DNA from: Bacteroidota bacterium
Lineage (GTDB): Bacteria; Bacteroidota; Bacteroidia; Chitinophagales; Saprospiraceae
Length of the DNA: 64,000 bases
Reading direction: 5' to 3'
NCBI GenBank assembly: GCA_024743405.1
Contig: JANSWP010000003.1
Location: 62,001-126,000, forward strand
The translations under genes were made by a program, and so were the position numbers. Below the pieces are notes generated by a model. The model was not told the DNA's origin. It saw only the letters and a list, made by a program, of their open reading frames with translations, and made no database searches. Below, piece after piece: positions 1-10,111 of the stretch. The stretch's first letter is position 1, and every line of letters starts with the position of its first letter.

Positions 1-3000
1 GGTCAGGTTCAAGTTCAGGTAGTCAGGTAGGTATTTCCGGGCCGAATTTAATAAATGGACTCTCGGCAGGCGTTTATAATGTGACTGTGACAGACGATAA
101 TTCTTGTACAGAAATCTGCAATTTCGTCATCACTGACCCGCCATGTGTAATGACTGTTTCAGGAATTGGAACGAACCCAAGTTGTAATGGTGCAAATGAC
201 GGAGAAATCCAATTGATTCCTCAAAACGGCACACCTCCCTATAATTATAATTGGCAGGCCTCAGGCGGCGGAACAGGTGTCGGAAGCGGCACTTTGATAA
301 TTCTCCTAAATGCTGATTTTTACAATGTGACATTGACCGATGATTTAGGATGTACTGCGACTACAAGTGTACAATTAAATGACCCGCCTGCGATTATTTT
401 ATCTTGTTTTGAAGAAAGTTTAACCTCCGCACCAGGGGCAAGTGACGGCATCGGAAATGTAACGATAACAGGCGGAACACCTACTTTTGATATTCAATGG
501 GATAACGGAACAAATTCTGGAAATCAGTCGGGCTCGATGGGTTCGAATTCGATAAACGGGCTTGAAGCCGGCACTTACTCAGTCACCTTAACGGACAATA
601 ATAATTGTAAAGAATTCTGTTCTTTTACTATTACCGACCCGCCATGTAATATGACTATCTCCGCTGTCGGAAATCCCATTGATTGCTCGGGAAATACGAC
701 GGGCAGCATCGAATTATTCCCTCAAAACGGCGCTTCACCGTACACTTTTGGTTGGCAAAATTCAAGTGGAGGAACGGGTATGGGGAGTGGCACTTTAATC
801 CAAAATCTCGAAGCAGAAACTTATGATATCACTCTAACCGACGTTTGGGGATGTATGGCTACGGAAACCGTCACGTTGACTGAACCTGGCCCAATTATTT
901 TGATCTGTGGTGAAAATGCGCCGACGAGTTCGACGGGCGGAAATGACGGAATTGGCGAAGTCAATATTTCGGGGGGAACAGTGGACTACACAATTGATTG
1001 GAGTGGCCAGAGTTTGGGAAATCAAGTCGGGTTTTCAGGTTCAAATTTGATAAACGGACTCTCGGCAGGGACTTATTCCGTAACTATTACCGATGCGAAT
1101 AATTGTCAGGAATTTTGCTCCTTTACCATCAATGATCCGCCCTGCGGAATGACAATTTCCATTGACTCAAATTCGGAATTTTGTTCGGATGGAAGTTCGG
1201 GGAGTATTGCTTTGATTCAGTCAGGCGGAACTGCCCCGTTCACTTTTGAATGGGATAACGGAAGTAATTCGGATAGTGGTACAGGGTTGATGATCAATGA
1301 TTTATCGCCTGCGGTTTATTCAATAAGTATCACTGATACCGAAGATTGTACAGCAATTATTTCAACTGAAATTTTTGCCAATCCGACTATTGACGATATT
1401 GATATTCAAAATACCAATTGCGGCGAAACGAATAACGGACGCCTCACTGTTTTCGCAACGGGTAATGGCGATCTGGAATATTCTTTAGAGGGAAATACCT
1501 GGCAAATCGATAATGAATTCACGGGACTTTTGGCAGGCAGTTACGATGTTTTTGTAAGGGATGAAAATAGTTGCATGACATCTCAAAGTGTAACCATTGG
1601 AAATGACGGCTCACCTAATTTCGATGACCTGATTCAAACAAATGAAATTTGTGGTCAAATGAACGGCTCAATTGAAGTCACGGCATCGGGCGGTTTGGGC
1701 ACGATTCAATATTCTTTGGACGGCGTGAATTATCAGTCTTCGGGCTTATTTGAAAATCTATCGACAGGGCCGTATGACCTTTTTGCAAAAGACGAAAATG
1801 ACTGTGTAATCATGCAATCAGGAAGTGTGGGTGGCATTGACGGAACGCAAATTGACAGTCTGAAAATCACCGATGAAACTTGTGAAAACGGAAATGGAAG
1901 CATCGAAATTTTTGCCTCAGGAGGAACAGGCGATTTCCAATATTCGATTGATGGAATGACCTTCCAAGACACTGCCTTATTCGAAAATTTGAGTGCTGAT
2001 ACTTTTACGATTTATGTCATTGACGAAAATGATTGTGAAACCACTTTGGATACTTCCATAATCAATATCGAAGCTCCCATTTTAAATATTGACAATACCG
2101 AAAATCCGGTCTGTAATACACCATCTGGAGTCATAATAATTTCAGGTTCAGGTGGTTATGGGAATTTGGAATATTCAATCGACGGGATGAATTATCAGAT
2201 TTCGGGGCTTTTTGAAAATCTTTTGGCAGGGACTTATATCCTCATTGTAAAAGATGAAAATGACTGTTCAGATACCACAGATGTGACCTTAATTGATCTC
2301 GGCGCACCTTCGATTGACAATATTTCCGTCGAAAATGCCAATTGCGGAAATCCGACGGGAAGCCTAACAATTACCGCTTCAGGCGGCATTGGCGATTTGG
2401 AATATTCGATTGATGGAATCAATTTTCAATCTTCTAATTTATTCGGAAGTTTGACGGCAAATATCTACACCGTAACCGTACAGGATTCTGAAAATTGCTC
2501 AATTTCGGAAACGGTCGAAGTCCAAGATATAACCGCTCATTCCGTCGATTTAGGCGAAAATATTACTCAATGTGAAGGCGACGGTGATATTATTTTGGAT
2601 GCTCAAAATGCAGGTGCGACCTACCTTTGGTCAGTCAATCCAAATGATGGAAATGATGGTGCGACCACTCAAATGATTACGATTTCGGATGCGCCTTTGA
2701 CAAATACTCAATATGTCGTTTTGGTCACTTTGAACAGTTGTGAGGTGAGTGATACGATTGAGATTTTGATAAATGAAATTCCGAATGTGGATTTGGGCAA
2801 TGATATTGTTCAATGTGAAAATGAGGGGCAAATCACCCTTGACGCGGGCAATTCAAATGCTACTTATTTATGGTCAGTGTTGCCTGATGACGGAAATGAC
2901 GGCGAAACTTTCCAAATGATTTCAATAACGGGCAATGTAGTCGGGACAACCAATTATTCTGTCGAAGTCAATTTGAATGACTGCATAAATTCGGATGATA

Positions 3001-5813
3001 TTTCTTTGACAATTAATGAATTACCAACTATTCAAAATGCCGAATTAGAATTATGTGATAATGGAAACGGAACGGCAGATTTCGATTTGAATGACGCAAC
3101 TTCAATTATTTCAAATGGGCAAACCGATTTAACAATTTCTTATTTTGAAAACATCGATGACGCTCAAAATAATACGAATGAACTGATTTCGCTATATAAT
3201 TCTATCGAAACTTCCCTTTTCGCAAGAGCCGAAAATGAAGAAGGCTGTGCCGAAATTTCTGAGCTCACTTTGACCATTTTAGCACTTCCGACCTTCACTG
3301 AGAATGCTAAAGAATGTAACGCCGACTTGACTGCTTATGAGGTTAGTTTGAATATCGATGGTGACGAATTGACTTCCAATTTGGGTACAATAATAGATTT
3401 AGGTAGCGGCGATTTCACTATTTCCGATATTCCCTCAGGTATTGATTTGATGATTAATATTTCAAATTCAACGACGGATTGTGACGCTAATTTTCAAATT
3501 TCCGCACCGAATTGTGATTGCGATATTATCAATGCGCCAATCGGAAATGATGTGTCAATTTGTGAAGGCGAAGTGATTCCTGAATTGTCCGTCTTAGCAG
3601 TGGCAGGACTTCAAGTCAATTGGTACGATGTACCGACTGGCGGTACACTTTTACTCGAAAATTCCGAAACCTATACGCCGACAAATGCGGGAACTTATTA
3701 CGCACAGTCCATCGAAATTTTGAGTAATTGCGAAAGCACGCGAACGCCTGTTTCTTTGATAATTAATGCTTTACCTACCTATTCCGAAAATCAAAAAGAA
3801 TGTGCGCCTGATTTTGATTCTTATTCGGTAAACATCTCGACGAATGCGGATTTGGTTAATTCTTCTGATGGAACGATTACCAATTTAGGTGGTGGCGAAT
3901 TTGAAATTTCGAATATTCCTGCGGGTATGAATATTACGATGACGACTACCAATTCAATGACCAATTGCAGTTCCGAAATTGATGTTATTTCGCCTGATTG
4001 TAGTTGCCCGACTGTCAATGCTCCAACAGGAAATAACATAGAAATTTGCGAAAACGAATCCATTCCTGAGCTCTCTGTTTTGGCGGATTTGGGCTTGAAT
4101 GTCAATTGGTACGACGCACCGATAGGCGGTACTTTATTAGTGCAAAATTCCAAAACTTACACGCCAACAAGCGCAGGAACTTTCTATGCGGAAGCCATTG
4201 ACCCAAATAATGATTGCGTAAGTGACAGAGTTTCGATTGGATTGATAATCAATGATTTACCGAGTGTTTCGGAAAATAATAAAGAATGTAATCCTGACTT
4301 AACGACATGGTTTGCGGAAATTTCAAGTGATGCCGAAGAAGTTACGGTTGCATTGGGTAATTTGATAGATTTAGGTGGCGGAAATTATATGATTTCGGAT
4401 ATTCCGATAGGAATGAATGTGACGGTGACCCTTCAGAATTTGACAACGGATTGCTCAATTGAATTGGAAATTGTCGCACCGATGTGCGATTGCCCGACCA
4501 TCAATCAACCTCAAATTCAGGTTGTTTGCAATGATAATAACACCCCTTCTGACCCAAATGACGATACCTTTACTTATACCATTCAAACCGATATTTCAGG
4601 AAACGGAACAACTTATTCAGTCGATGGCGACGATACGCAAATGAATTTGAATTATGGACAAATCGAAGGACTATTTGGACCGTTTCCGATTGCAGGTGGC
4701 AATTTGGCGATTCAAATTTTGGATGATTTAACAAACGGAATTTGTACGTTGGATGATGTGATAATTATGCCTCCCCAAACTTGTTCGGATTGCATTGACA
4801 CGGCAAATGCGGGTGACGACGGACTAATTTCCTGCGCTAATCCTGAATACACTTTGAATGCCTCCGCTTCTTCGGATGGCGAATTTAATTGGCAAACGCC
4901 TTCTGGTAGTATTCTAAATAATCAAAATATAACTATTTCAGAATCAGGAATTTATGTTCTGACGGTTAATTTCCAAAATGGCTGTACGGCAACCGATGAA
5001 GTGGAAGTTTTAGGAAATTTTATTGAGCCTGTCGCCGATGCAGGTAATGACCAAATGTTAGATTGCGCCATTGGACAGGTGCTTTTGGACGGGAGTCAGT
5101 CTCAATTGGGCGCAACGATTTCTTATGAATGGAAGAATGATTTAGGGGAAATTTTGGGAACAGAAATTACACTTCCGACGAGTGAAATCGGAACATATAC
5201 TTTAACAGCCTCCAATTCGGAAAATGGATGCTCTTCGAGTGATGAAGTGACTGTTTTGAATCCTGAAAATATCACGGCATCCGATGATATGTTTAATGCA
5301 GAAATCGGCAGTACTATTAATGAAACAATTATGGATAATGATATTTTGGGCAGCTACGATAATTTTCAAATTACGCTCCTCAATCAACCAACTTTAGGCA
5401 ATATCGAAATAGCAGATGATGGCAGTTTTACTTACACTGCGTTCAATTCAGGGACGGATGTTTTCGCGTATCAAATTTGCGTGACTGACTGCCCTGAAAT
5501 TTGCTCAGAGGCAACTATTTCCATCGAAATTGCAGAAGCGGATGAACTCGAAATTTCAGATGCTATCAGCCCCAACGGCGACGGTAAAAATGAAACTTGG
5601 ATTATCCCAAATCTCGATCAATACCCTGAAAATAAATTGATGATTATGAATCGTTGGGGACAAGTTTTGTATAAAGCCAAGCCTTATTTGAGTGATTGGG
5701 AAGGCACAAATGAAAACGGCGAAAGATTGCCCGAAGGGGTTTACTATTATTTATTGACTTTGGATAAGGACGGGCGAAATGCGCGAAAGGGGATGATTAC
5801 GATAATTCGATAA
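1..5813 (+). CDS. Giant repeat-rich T9SS type B surface protein (5' partial)
   Basis: The frame is open from base 3, so the gene starts upstream; 1936 residues are visible. In order: about three double units with SprB-like repeats (cores such as PYTFGW, GLSAGTYSVT and TDPPC, to about 1.2 kb); repeats with a YSIDG...LFENL...DENDC pattern (1.4-2.5 kb); two units with LGxxIxQCE and TYLWSV; three Ig-like units with VNWYDxPxGGTLL and TYTPT; a cadherin-like unit near 5.3-5.5 kb; and a C-terminal gliding-motility-type domain (from about 5.56 kb, ISPNGDGKNE, MNRWGQVLY, GVYYYLL). The last is the T9SS type B sorting domain, so export through the outer membrane and surface attachment or release is expected. 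The gene precedes a PorP/SprF gene, the usual partner arrangement. Likely role is adhesion, gliding or a surface scaffold; no catalytic domain is visible. Confidence 0.9.
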   Translation, partial: SGSSSGSQVGISGPNLINGLSAGVYNVTVTDDNSCTEICNFVITDPPCVMTVSGIGTNPSCNGANDGEIQLIPQNGTPPYNYNWQASGGGTGVGSGTLIILLNADFYNVTLTDDLGCTATTSVQLNDPPAIILSCFEESLTSAPGASDGIGNVTITGGTPTFDIQWDNGTNSGNQSGSMGSNSINGLEAGTYSVTLTDNNNCKEFCSFTITDPPCNMTISAVGNPIDCSGNTTGSIELFPQNGASPYTFGWQNSSGGTGMGSGTLIQNLEAETYDITLTDVWGCMATETVTLTEPGPIILICGENAPTSSTGGNDGIGEVNISGGTVDYTIDWSGQSLGNQVGFSGSNLINGLSAGTYSVTITDANNCQEFCSFTINDPPCGMTISIDSNSEFCSDGSSGSIALIQSGGTAPFTFEWDNGSNSDSGTGLMINDLSPAVYSISITDTEDCTAIISTEIFANPTIDDIDIQNTNCGETNNGRLTVFATGNGDLEYSLEGNTWQIDNEFTGLLAGSYDVFVRDENSCMTSQSVTIGNDGSPNFDDLIQTNEICGQMNGSIEVTASGGLGTIQYSLDGVNYQSSGLFENLSTGPYDLFAKDENDCVIMQSGSVGGIDGTQIDSLKITDETCENGNGSIEIFASGGTGDFQYSIDGMTFQDTALFENLSADTFTIYVIDENDCETTLDTSIINIEAPILNIDNTENPVCNTPSGVIIISGSGGYGNLEYSIDGMNYQISGLFENLLAGTYILIVKDENDCSDTTDVTLIDLGAPSIDNISVENANCGNPTGSLTITASGGIGDLEYSIDGINFQSSNLFGSLTANIYTVTVQDSENCSISETVEVQDITAHSVDLGENITQCEGDGDIILDAQNAGATYLWSVNPNDGNDGATTQMITISDAPLTNTQYVVLVTLNSCEVSDTIEILINEIPNVDLGNDIVQCENEGQITLDAGNSNATYLWSVLPDDGNDGETFQMISITGNVVGTTNYSVEVNLNDCINSDDISLTINELPTIQNAELELCDNGNGTADFDLNDATSIISNGQTDLTISYFENIDDAQNNTNELISLYNSIETSLFARAENEEGCAEISELTLTILALPTFTENAKECNADLTAYEVSLNIDGDELTSNLGTIIDLGSGDFTISDIPSGIDLMINISNSTTDCDANFQISAPNCDCDIINAPIGNDVSICEGEVIPELSVLAVAGLQVNWYDVPTGGTLLLENSETYTPTNAGTYYAQSIEILSNCESTRTPVSLIINALPTYSENQKECAPDFDSYSVNISTNADLVNSSDGTITNLGGGEFEISNIPAGMNITMTTTNSMTNCSSEIDVISPDCSCPTVNAPTGNNIEICENESIPELSVLADLGLNVNWYDAPIGGTLLVQNSKTYTPTSAGTFYAEAIDPNNDCVSDRVSIGLIINDLPSVSENNKECNPDLTTWFAEISSDAEEVTVALGNLIDLGGGNYMISDIPIGMNVTVTLQNLTTDCSIELEIVAPMCDCPTINQPQIQVVCNDNNTPSDPNDDTFTYTIQTDISGNGTTYSVDGDDTQMNLNYGQIEGLFGPFPIAGGNLAIQILDDLTNGICTLDDVIIMPPQTCSDCIDTANAGDDGLISCANPEYTLNASASSDGEFNWQTPSGSILNNQNITISESGIYVLTVNFQNGCTATDEVEVLGNFIEPVADAGNDQMLDCAIGQVLLDGSQSQLGATISYEWKNDLGEILGTEITLPTSEIGTYTLTASNSENGCSSSDEVTVLNPENITASDDMFNAEIGSTINETIMDNDILGSYDNFQITLLNQPTLGNIEIADDGSFTYTAFNSGTDVFAYQICVTDCPEICSEATISIEIAEADELEISDAISPNGDGKNETWIIPNLDQYPENKLMIMNRWGQVLYKAKPYLSDWEGTNENGERLPEGVYYYLLTLDKDGRNARKGMITIIR

Positions 5814-5820
5814 TTTTTTG

Positions 5821-5855
5821 AGGTGACATCTCCGAAGAATGAGGAGGTGTCACCT
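5821..5855. repeat. Intergenic palindrome, AGGTGACA family
   Basis: Left arm AGGTGACATCTCC pairs with right arm GGAGGTGTCACCT around a short loop (12 of 13 positions, the other a G-T pair). It lies 7 bases after the stop codon of the giant surface protein. It belongs to a family seen again near 11.2, 22.0, 34.1 and 40.1 kb and probably acts as a 3'-end hairpin. Confidence 0.75.
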
Positions 5856-5878
5856 TAAAATTATACCACAACATAAAA

Positions 5879-6796
5879 ATGAAAAGAATTGCTGCATATC
5901 TAATTCTATTCTTTAATATCGTTCAACTGAACGCCCAACAACTCCCATTTTTCGACCTAACCACAGGTGGAAGCCATCTCTCCAATCCCGCCGCCATATC
6001 AACCGATTTTTTGAAATACAATTTGGCGACCGAGGCAACTGTGAATTATCGAACGCAGTGGACAGGTTTCGAGGGTGCGCCGCAAACCACCTTCGGTAAT
6101 TTTGGGCATTGGATGGACGATTTTAATACCCAAATTGGGGGTTCGTTGATTCAAGACCAAACAGGGCCATTGGGTTTTATGGGCGTTTACGGAATGGCGG
6201 CTTATGGCATCGAATTTAATCCCGATTGGATGTTGTCGGTTGGAATAAGTGGTGGAATTGTTCAATATCGAGTAAAGGGAAATGAGTTGAATTTTTTGGA
6301 AAGTGATGATATTGCCACAGAAAATGTGACCAAATTATTCCCTGATTTTAGCATTGGTGCGATGTTGTATTTTGACCGAAAATATTTTATAGGAGTTTCC
6401 GTTCCACAGACTTTTGGTTTAGACCTTTCTTTTCGGGACAACGCCAATGATTTCAGCATTCAACGGATTCAACATTATCAGGCGGTTGGCGGTGTTTTGT
6501 TTGAATTGGAAGACGACAGTTGGGTTGAAAGTCGCATTTGGGCTAAATACGTTGAAGGTACGCCAGTGTATGTTGGCGGCAATATTCATGCGGAATTGAG
6601 TCGGCATGTTTATATTAATTTAGGTGGTTCGTCAGCGAAGTCTTTTACCATCGGCGCAGGTGGTATGATTAATATGGGCTTTTACTCCAATCTTTTGAGA
6701 ATTGGTTATGCGTACACGAATTTCTTTGGCCAATTTGGCCCTTATTTTCGGGAGACGCATGAGTTTAAAGTGAGTTTTGGTTGGAATGGAGAGTGA
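5879..6796 (+). CDS. PorP/SprF family T9SS outer-membrane protein
   Basis: 305 residues with a signal peptide (MKRIAAYLILFFNIVQLNAQ). The family layout is clear: QLPFFD near the mature N-terminus, NPAAIS, NYRTQWTGFEGAPQT, then GGSLIQDQTGPLGFMG and amphipathic beta-strands to a C-terminal region rich in aromatic residues. PorP/SprF proteins are outer-membrane beta-barrels that help individual T9SS type B substrates reach the surface, and they usually lie directly downstream of the substrate gene. Here the gene follows the giant type B protein after 65 bases, so it is its likely dedicated partner. The two are probably co-transcribed, although a palindrome lies between them. Confidence 0.9.
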   Translation: MKRIAAYLILFFNIVQLNAQQLPFFDLTTGGSHLSNPAAISTDFLKYNLATEATVNYRTQWTGFEGAPQTTFGNFGHWMDDFNTQIGGSLIQDQTGPLGFMGVYGMAAYGIEFNPDWMLSVGISGGIVQYRVKGNELNFLESDDIATENVTKLFPDFSIGAMLYFDRKYFIGVSVPQTFGLDLSFRDNANDFSIQRIQHYQAVGGVLFELEDDSWVESRIWAKYVEGTPVYVGGNIHAELSRHVYINLGGSSAKSFTIGAGGMINMGFYSNLLRIGYAYTNFFGQFGPYFRETHEFKVSFGWNGE

Positions 6797-6800
6797 TTTT

Positions 6801-6888
6801 TTGACGCTGATTTTTATGATGAATTATGATTTTTTAATCTCGTTGTTATATCATAAAGTATCATAAAAATCATAATCATCTCCGTCAA
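6801..6888. repeat. Imperfect inverted repeat, TGACGCTGA type
   Basis: The 116-base gap after the PorP/SprF gene holds outer arms TTGACG/CGTCAA and inner arms TTTTTATGAT/ATCATAAAAA with an AT-rich centre. A related copy (ACGCTGACTTTTATGATGAT) lies at 41703-41750. It is probably a small dispersed extragenic repeat that also ends transcription. Confidence 0.5.
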
Positions 6889-6912
6889 ATAGAAAATTAA
6901 GAAGCATTATTT

Positions 6913-8499
6913 ATGAATCAAAAAATATATCCTTTTTTAATCCTATTTCTCTTAATCCCCTTCACCCAATTTGGACAAACAGATTGGTACGTCAGCCCCA
7001 ATGGAACAAACAGTCTTTCTAATAATAATGGTACTTCCGAGAGCAACCCTTTAGAAACAATCAATTTTGCTATATCGAATGCTTGGCAATCGGGCGACCG
7101 AATTTTGGTTATGAACGGTACTTATCGAAATTCAGGATATGGAAACGGAAGTCTCAATAATGGTGCGGTCGTCTCGCTCAATTTTGATATAAAAGGTGAA
7201 CCGGACGGCTGGTTAATAATCAAAAATGCACCCGGGCATTCCCCAAAGATTCAATTTGACGGTGCGGGCGGTTTTATCGGAAATAATGAATATTTAGAGA
7301 TTTCAGGTTTTGAAATTGAAGGACCTAATCAACAAATCACCCATGCCCAGGCATTGGCAAACCGATTATTTCATGACAAATATTTTTCGGGGCGCGGCAT
7401 CGCGATTTGGAACGGACACCATATATATATACATGACAATGTGGTACATGATTGCCCAAATTCAGGTATTCGAGTGAATAACGGGGACTATTGTACGGTC
7501 GATAAAAATGAAGTTTACAATTGCACTTGGTGGGCGTCGAGCGCTGAATCTGCCATTGTTTTTGCGCAGGCACAAGCAATCGACACGAAGGATGAAATCA
7601 AAATGGTCATGACCAATAATTTGGTTTATGACAATTACAATACGATTCCTTTTTACAATGGTTCGGCTTCGGGGTATGGTTCGGCGGCGCAAGATTATAT
7701 CATTGACGGGTCGGGCTGCTATGTGACTCGAAATCGAGATACATACTTTTATGGCTGGTTTTATTTTGCGAATAATGTTTGTTATGGAAACGGTATCAAC
7801 GGCTTGGTTGTCCATAAAACACATCGGGCAATTGTGACCAATAATACGTGTTATTTGAACGGAGCAGTCCCTTTGAGTTCTGGTCGCCAGTCGGCGGCAG
7901 GCATTACCGTGAACGGGTCGAGCAATGTCCGATTATATAATAATATCAGTTGGACACGTTTTAATAGTGACCACGGCTACAAGGTTTATGATTGGCCAAA
8001 TTCCCAAAATTTGATGGCATCCAGTAATATTCTCGGCAAAGGCAAGAGTGATCTGAATGCAGCTCAATACACCTTCACCGACCCACTTTTTATGGATACT
8101 TTGAATCGAGATTTTCGAATTTTAGCTGGTAGTCCTGCAATTGATGGAGGGGTTTGGCATCCTGATTTTCCGATGTATGACTTTAACGGTTATTTGAGAG
8201 ATACGGACTCTCCGGATATTGGGGCATATGAGTGGGGTTCTATTACAAGTGATTTCGAAGTTTTGGAAAAGCCTTCGATTTTGGTTTATCCGAATCCGAC
8301 GGAGGGATTGGTTTATTTGGAAGGAGAAATTGAGGGATTAGAGAATTTGAAGGTTTATAATTTAGTTGGCGAAGATGTGACGAATTTGATTTTGATTAAT
8401 AATCATTCAGATATTGTTTCGCTTGATTTGGATAGAGTTCAAATCGGAATTTACATATTAAAAAGTAAGACATCGGTTATAAAAATATGGAAATTTTGA
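6913..8499 (+). CDS. Secreted right-handed beta-helix protein with T9SS type A domain
   Basis: 528 residues. Signal peptide (about 1-20), then the pectate-lyase-like opening DWYVSPNGTNS...NPLETINFAI typical of right-handed parallel beta-helix proteins. Regular helix rungs run over about residues 100-420 (NNEYLEISGFEIEG, YIHDNVVHDC, CTVDKNEVYNC, VRLYNNISW). From about residue 450, SILVYPNPTEGLVYLEG...GIYILKS is a T9SS type A sorting domain. Such helices occur in polysaccharide lyases, epimerases and glycan-binding proteins; no family-specific catalytic residues can be assigned by eye, so substrate and activity are open. It precedes the sulfatase/xylanase pair and may act on the same glycan. 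Confidence 0.8.
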   Translation: MNQKIYPFLILFLLIPFTQFGQTDWYVSPNGTNSLSNNNGTSESNPLETINFAISNAWQSGDRILVMNGTYRNSGYGNGSLNNGAVVSLNFDIKGEPDGWLIIKNAPGHSPKIQFDGAGGFIGNNEYLEISGFEIEGPNQQITHAQALANRLFHDKYFSGRGIAIWNGHHIYIHDNVVHDCPNSGIRVNNGDYCTVDKNEVYNCTWWASSAESAIVFAQAQAIDTKDEIKMVMTNNLVYDNYNTIPFYNGSASGYGSAAQDYIIDGSGCYVTRNRDTYFYGWFYFANNVCYGNGINGLVVHKTHRAIVTNNTCYLNGAVPLSSGRQSAAGITVNGSSNVRLYNNISWTRFNSDHGYKVYDWPNSQNLMASSNILGKGKSDLNAAQYTFTDPLFMDTLNRDFRILAGSPAIDGGVWHPDFPMYDFNGYLRDTDSPDIGAYEWGSITSDFEVLEKPSILVYPNPTEGLVYLEGEIEGLENLKVYNLVGEDVTNLILINNHSDIVSLDLDRVQIGIYILKSKTSVIKIWKF

Positions 8500-8585
8500 T
8501 TCAATTAAGCGTGGTATTTTCTTTTTTTTGATGAAAAAGAAACAAAAAATCAAACATTGTCATGGAGGCGTTGGCACGTCAAAAA

Positions 8586-8656
8586 ACTGTTTGAACGGAG
8601 GGAGTTTTTTTTGAATAGCGTTTTTGGTTCTTTTTGGGCAATACAAAAAGAACAAT
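8586..8656. repeat. Dispersed repeat with two hairpins (ACTGTTTGA type)
   Basis: AAACTGTTTGAACGGAGGGA is followed by a T-run, then by a perfect stem GTTCTTTTTG/CAAAAAGAAC. The same order (ACTGTTTGAGC, GCGAGTTT, then an ATTCTTTTTT/AAAAAAGAAT hairpin) is found at 58535-58655. It lies in the leader of the next sulfatase gene. It looks like an extragenic repeat, with possible terminator function for the beta-helix gene. Confidence 0.5.
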
Positions 8657-8678
8657 TACGTCACGGATTAATAACAAA

Positions 8679-10055
8679 ATGAACTTTAAATCATTATTTT
8701 TTTTGATTTTAACTATAATATTATTCTCTTCCTGTATTCCCAAATCCCTTCTCGAACCTGAATTCTCTGAAAAACCCAACCTTTTTCTTTTCCTTGCCGA
8801 CGACCTCAGTTATTTCGATTTAGGCATCACGGGAAATGAATTTGTCAATACGCCAAATATTGATGCTTTTGCCAAAGATGCAATTGAATTCACCAAAATG
8901 TACACCCCTTCCGCAATGTGCGCACCCTCTCGAAGTGCTTTACTGACGGGACTTTATCCGCATCGAAACGGCTGCCACATGAATCATGGTCGCGTTTATG
9001 AGCATGTAAAAAGCTTACCTCAATATTTGCGACCATTGGGCTATCGAGTAGCATTGGTTGGGAAAAAACATATCAAGCCGAATAAGGTATTTAATTTTGA
9101 TTATGTGTTTAAAGATTCTTTGGAAAATTATCTGAAAAAGGGCGGCCCGACTTGTGTGATTTTTGCCTCAAATGACCCACACGGGCCACACAATTACGGC
9201 ATTCATCCGCCTGAGAAAACCAAATTGCAGAAGAAATGGGTCGATGTAAAAGGAACTCGACGAAAGTTATCAGGCTATTATGCGGACATTGAAATATTGG
9301 ATAAGGAATTTGATAAATTTTTGAAAAGTATTGAAAATGCAAATGCTCAGGAGAATGCCGTGACCATTTTTACAAGTGACCACGGTTATGAAAATTTTGC
9401 CAAATGGAGTTGTTACGAAATGGGTTTGAATGTTCCGTTTTTTTTTAAGACAACAGGTATTGAATTATTAACAGAAGAAGTGAATCAACTTGTGAGTTTC
9501 GTGGATATTGTTCCGACTTTTATTGAACTGGCAGGCGGAATCCCTCCTACAGAAATTGACGGTAAAAGTTTTGTTTCTTTTTTAAAAGGGAAGGATGAAT
9601 CAATTCACGAATTCATCTATGGAGCCCATACTACACGCGGCATTTATTCAGGTCACGCCTATCCAATTCGAAGTGTTACGGATGGCAACCGGAAATATAT
9701 TCACAATCTAAATCACGAAGGAAAATTTCAAAATATCATAACAAATGGTTGGAATTTTGATGAGATTTCACATGACGGGACTTGGGGGCAGTGGTTGGAT
9801 ATTTTGGAATCAAAAGGTGAAGGTTGGCAATGGGTCGAATTTTATCAAAAACGCCCAAAAGAGGAATTATATGATTTGGAGAAAGACCCATTTGAAATGA
9901 ATAATTTGGCGGAAAATCCGGAATATTTAGAGATCAAAAATAAACTCAGTCAAGAATTGGCGGATTGGATGGAACGGCAAGGTGATACGGGAATGGAGGC
10001 GGAGATGGCTGTCCCGTTAAAGGCGAAGGATATGACAAAAGTACCAAAGAAATAG
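8679..10055 (+). CDS. S1-type formylglycine sulfatase, lipoprotein
   Basis: 458 residues from the ATG at 8679. An in-frame ATG at 8634 exists but lies in a repeat and would bury the signal peptide. Lipobox LFSSC puts the lipidated Cys at 19. The alkaline-phosphatase-fold sulfatase core begins at residue 33 (metal pair DD at 41-42). The formylglycine motif CAPSR starts at Cys81 and is followed by LLTG, so the enzyme should be matured by a formylglycine-generating enzyme encoded elsewhere. VGKKHIKP and TSDHGYE are further core motifs. The C-terminal WMERQGDTG region recalls heparan N-sulfatase-like bacterial sulfatases, but the substrate cannot be fixed. GH10 follows after 56 bases, which suggests desulfation of a xylan-type substrate. 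Confidence 0.9.
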   Translation: MNFKSLFFLILTIILFSSCIPKSLLEPEFSEKPNLFLFLADDLSYFDLGITGNEFVNTPNIDAFAKDAIEFTKMYTPSAMCAPSRSALLTGLYPHRNGCHMNHGRVYEHVKSLPQYLRPLGYRVALVGKKHIKPNKVFNFDYVFKDSLENYLKKGGPTCVIFASNDPHGPHNYGIHPPEKTKLQKKWVDVKGTRRKLSGYYADIEILDKEFDKFLKSIENANAQENAVTIFTSDHGYENFAKWSCYEMGLNVPFFFKTTGIELLTEEVNQLVSFVDIVPTFIELAGGIPPTEIDGKSFVSFLKGKDESIHEFIYGAHTTRGIYSGHAYPIRSVTDGNRKYIHNLNHEGKFQNIITNGWNFDEISHDGTWGQWLDILESKGEGWQWVEFYQKRPKEELYDLEKDPFEMNNLAENPEYLEIKNKLSQELADWMERQGDTGMEAEMAVPLKAKDMTKVPKK

Positions 10056-10111
10056 TTCAACAATTTACCTCACTTAATATAAGATTTAATTCTAATCCTA
10101 TTGATTTTGAT

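Noticed and set aside
81-1140. CRISPR-like array suggested by regularly repeated DNA in the first kilobase
   Set aside because: The repetition follows codons of SprB-like protein repeats with diverged DNA, not short identical repeats with unique spacers.
3821-4153. 110-codon minus-strand frame inside the giant surface protein gene
   Set aside because: The plus-strand frame is continuous and repeat-structured; the antisense frame shows no signal or family.
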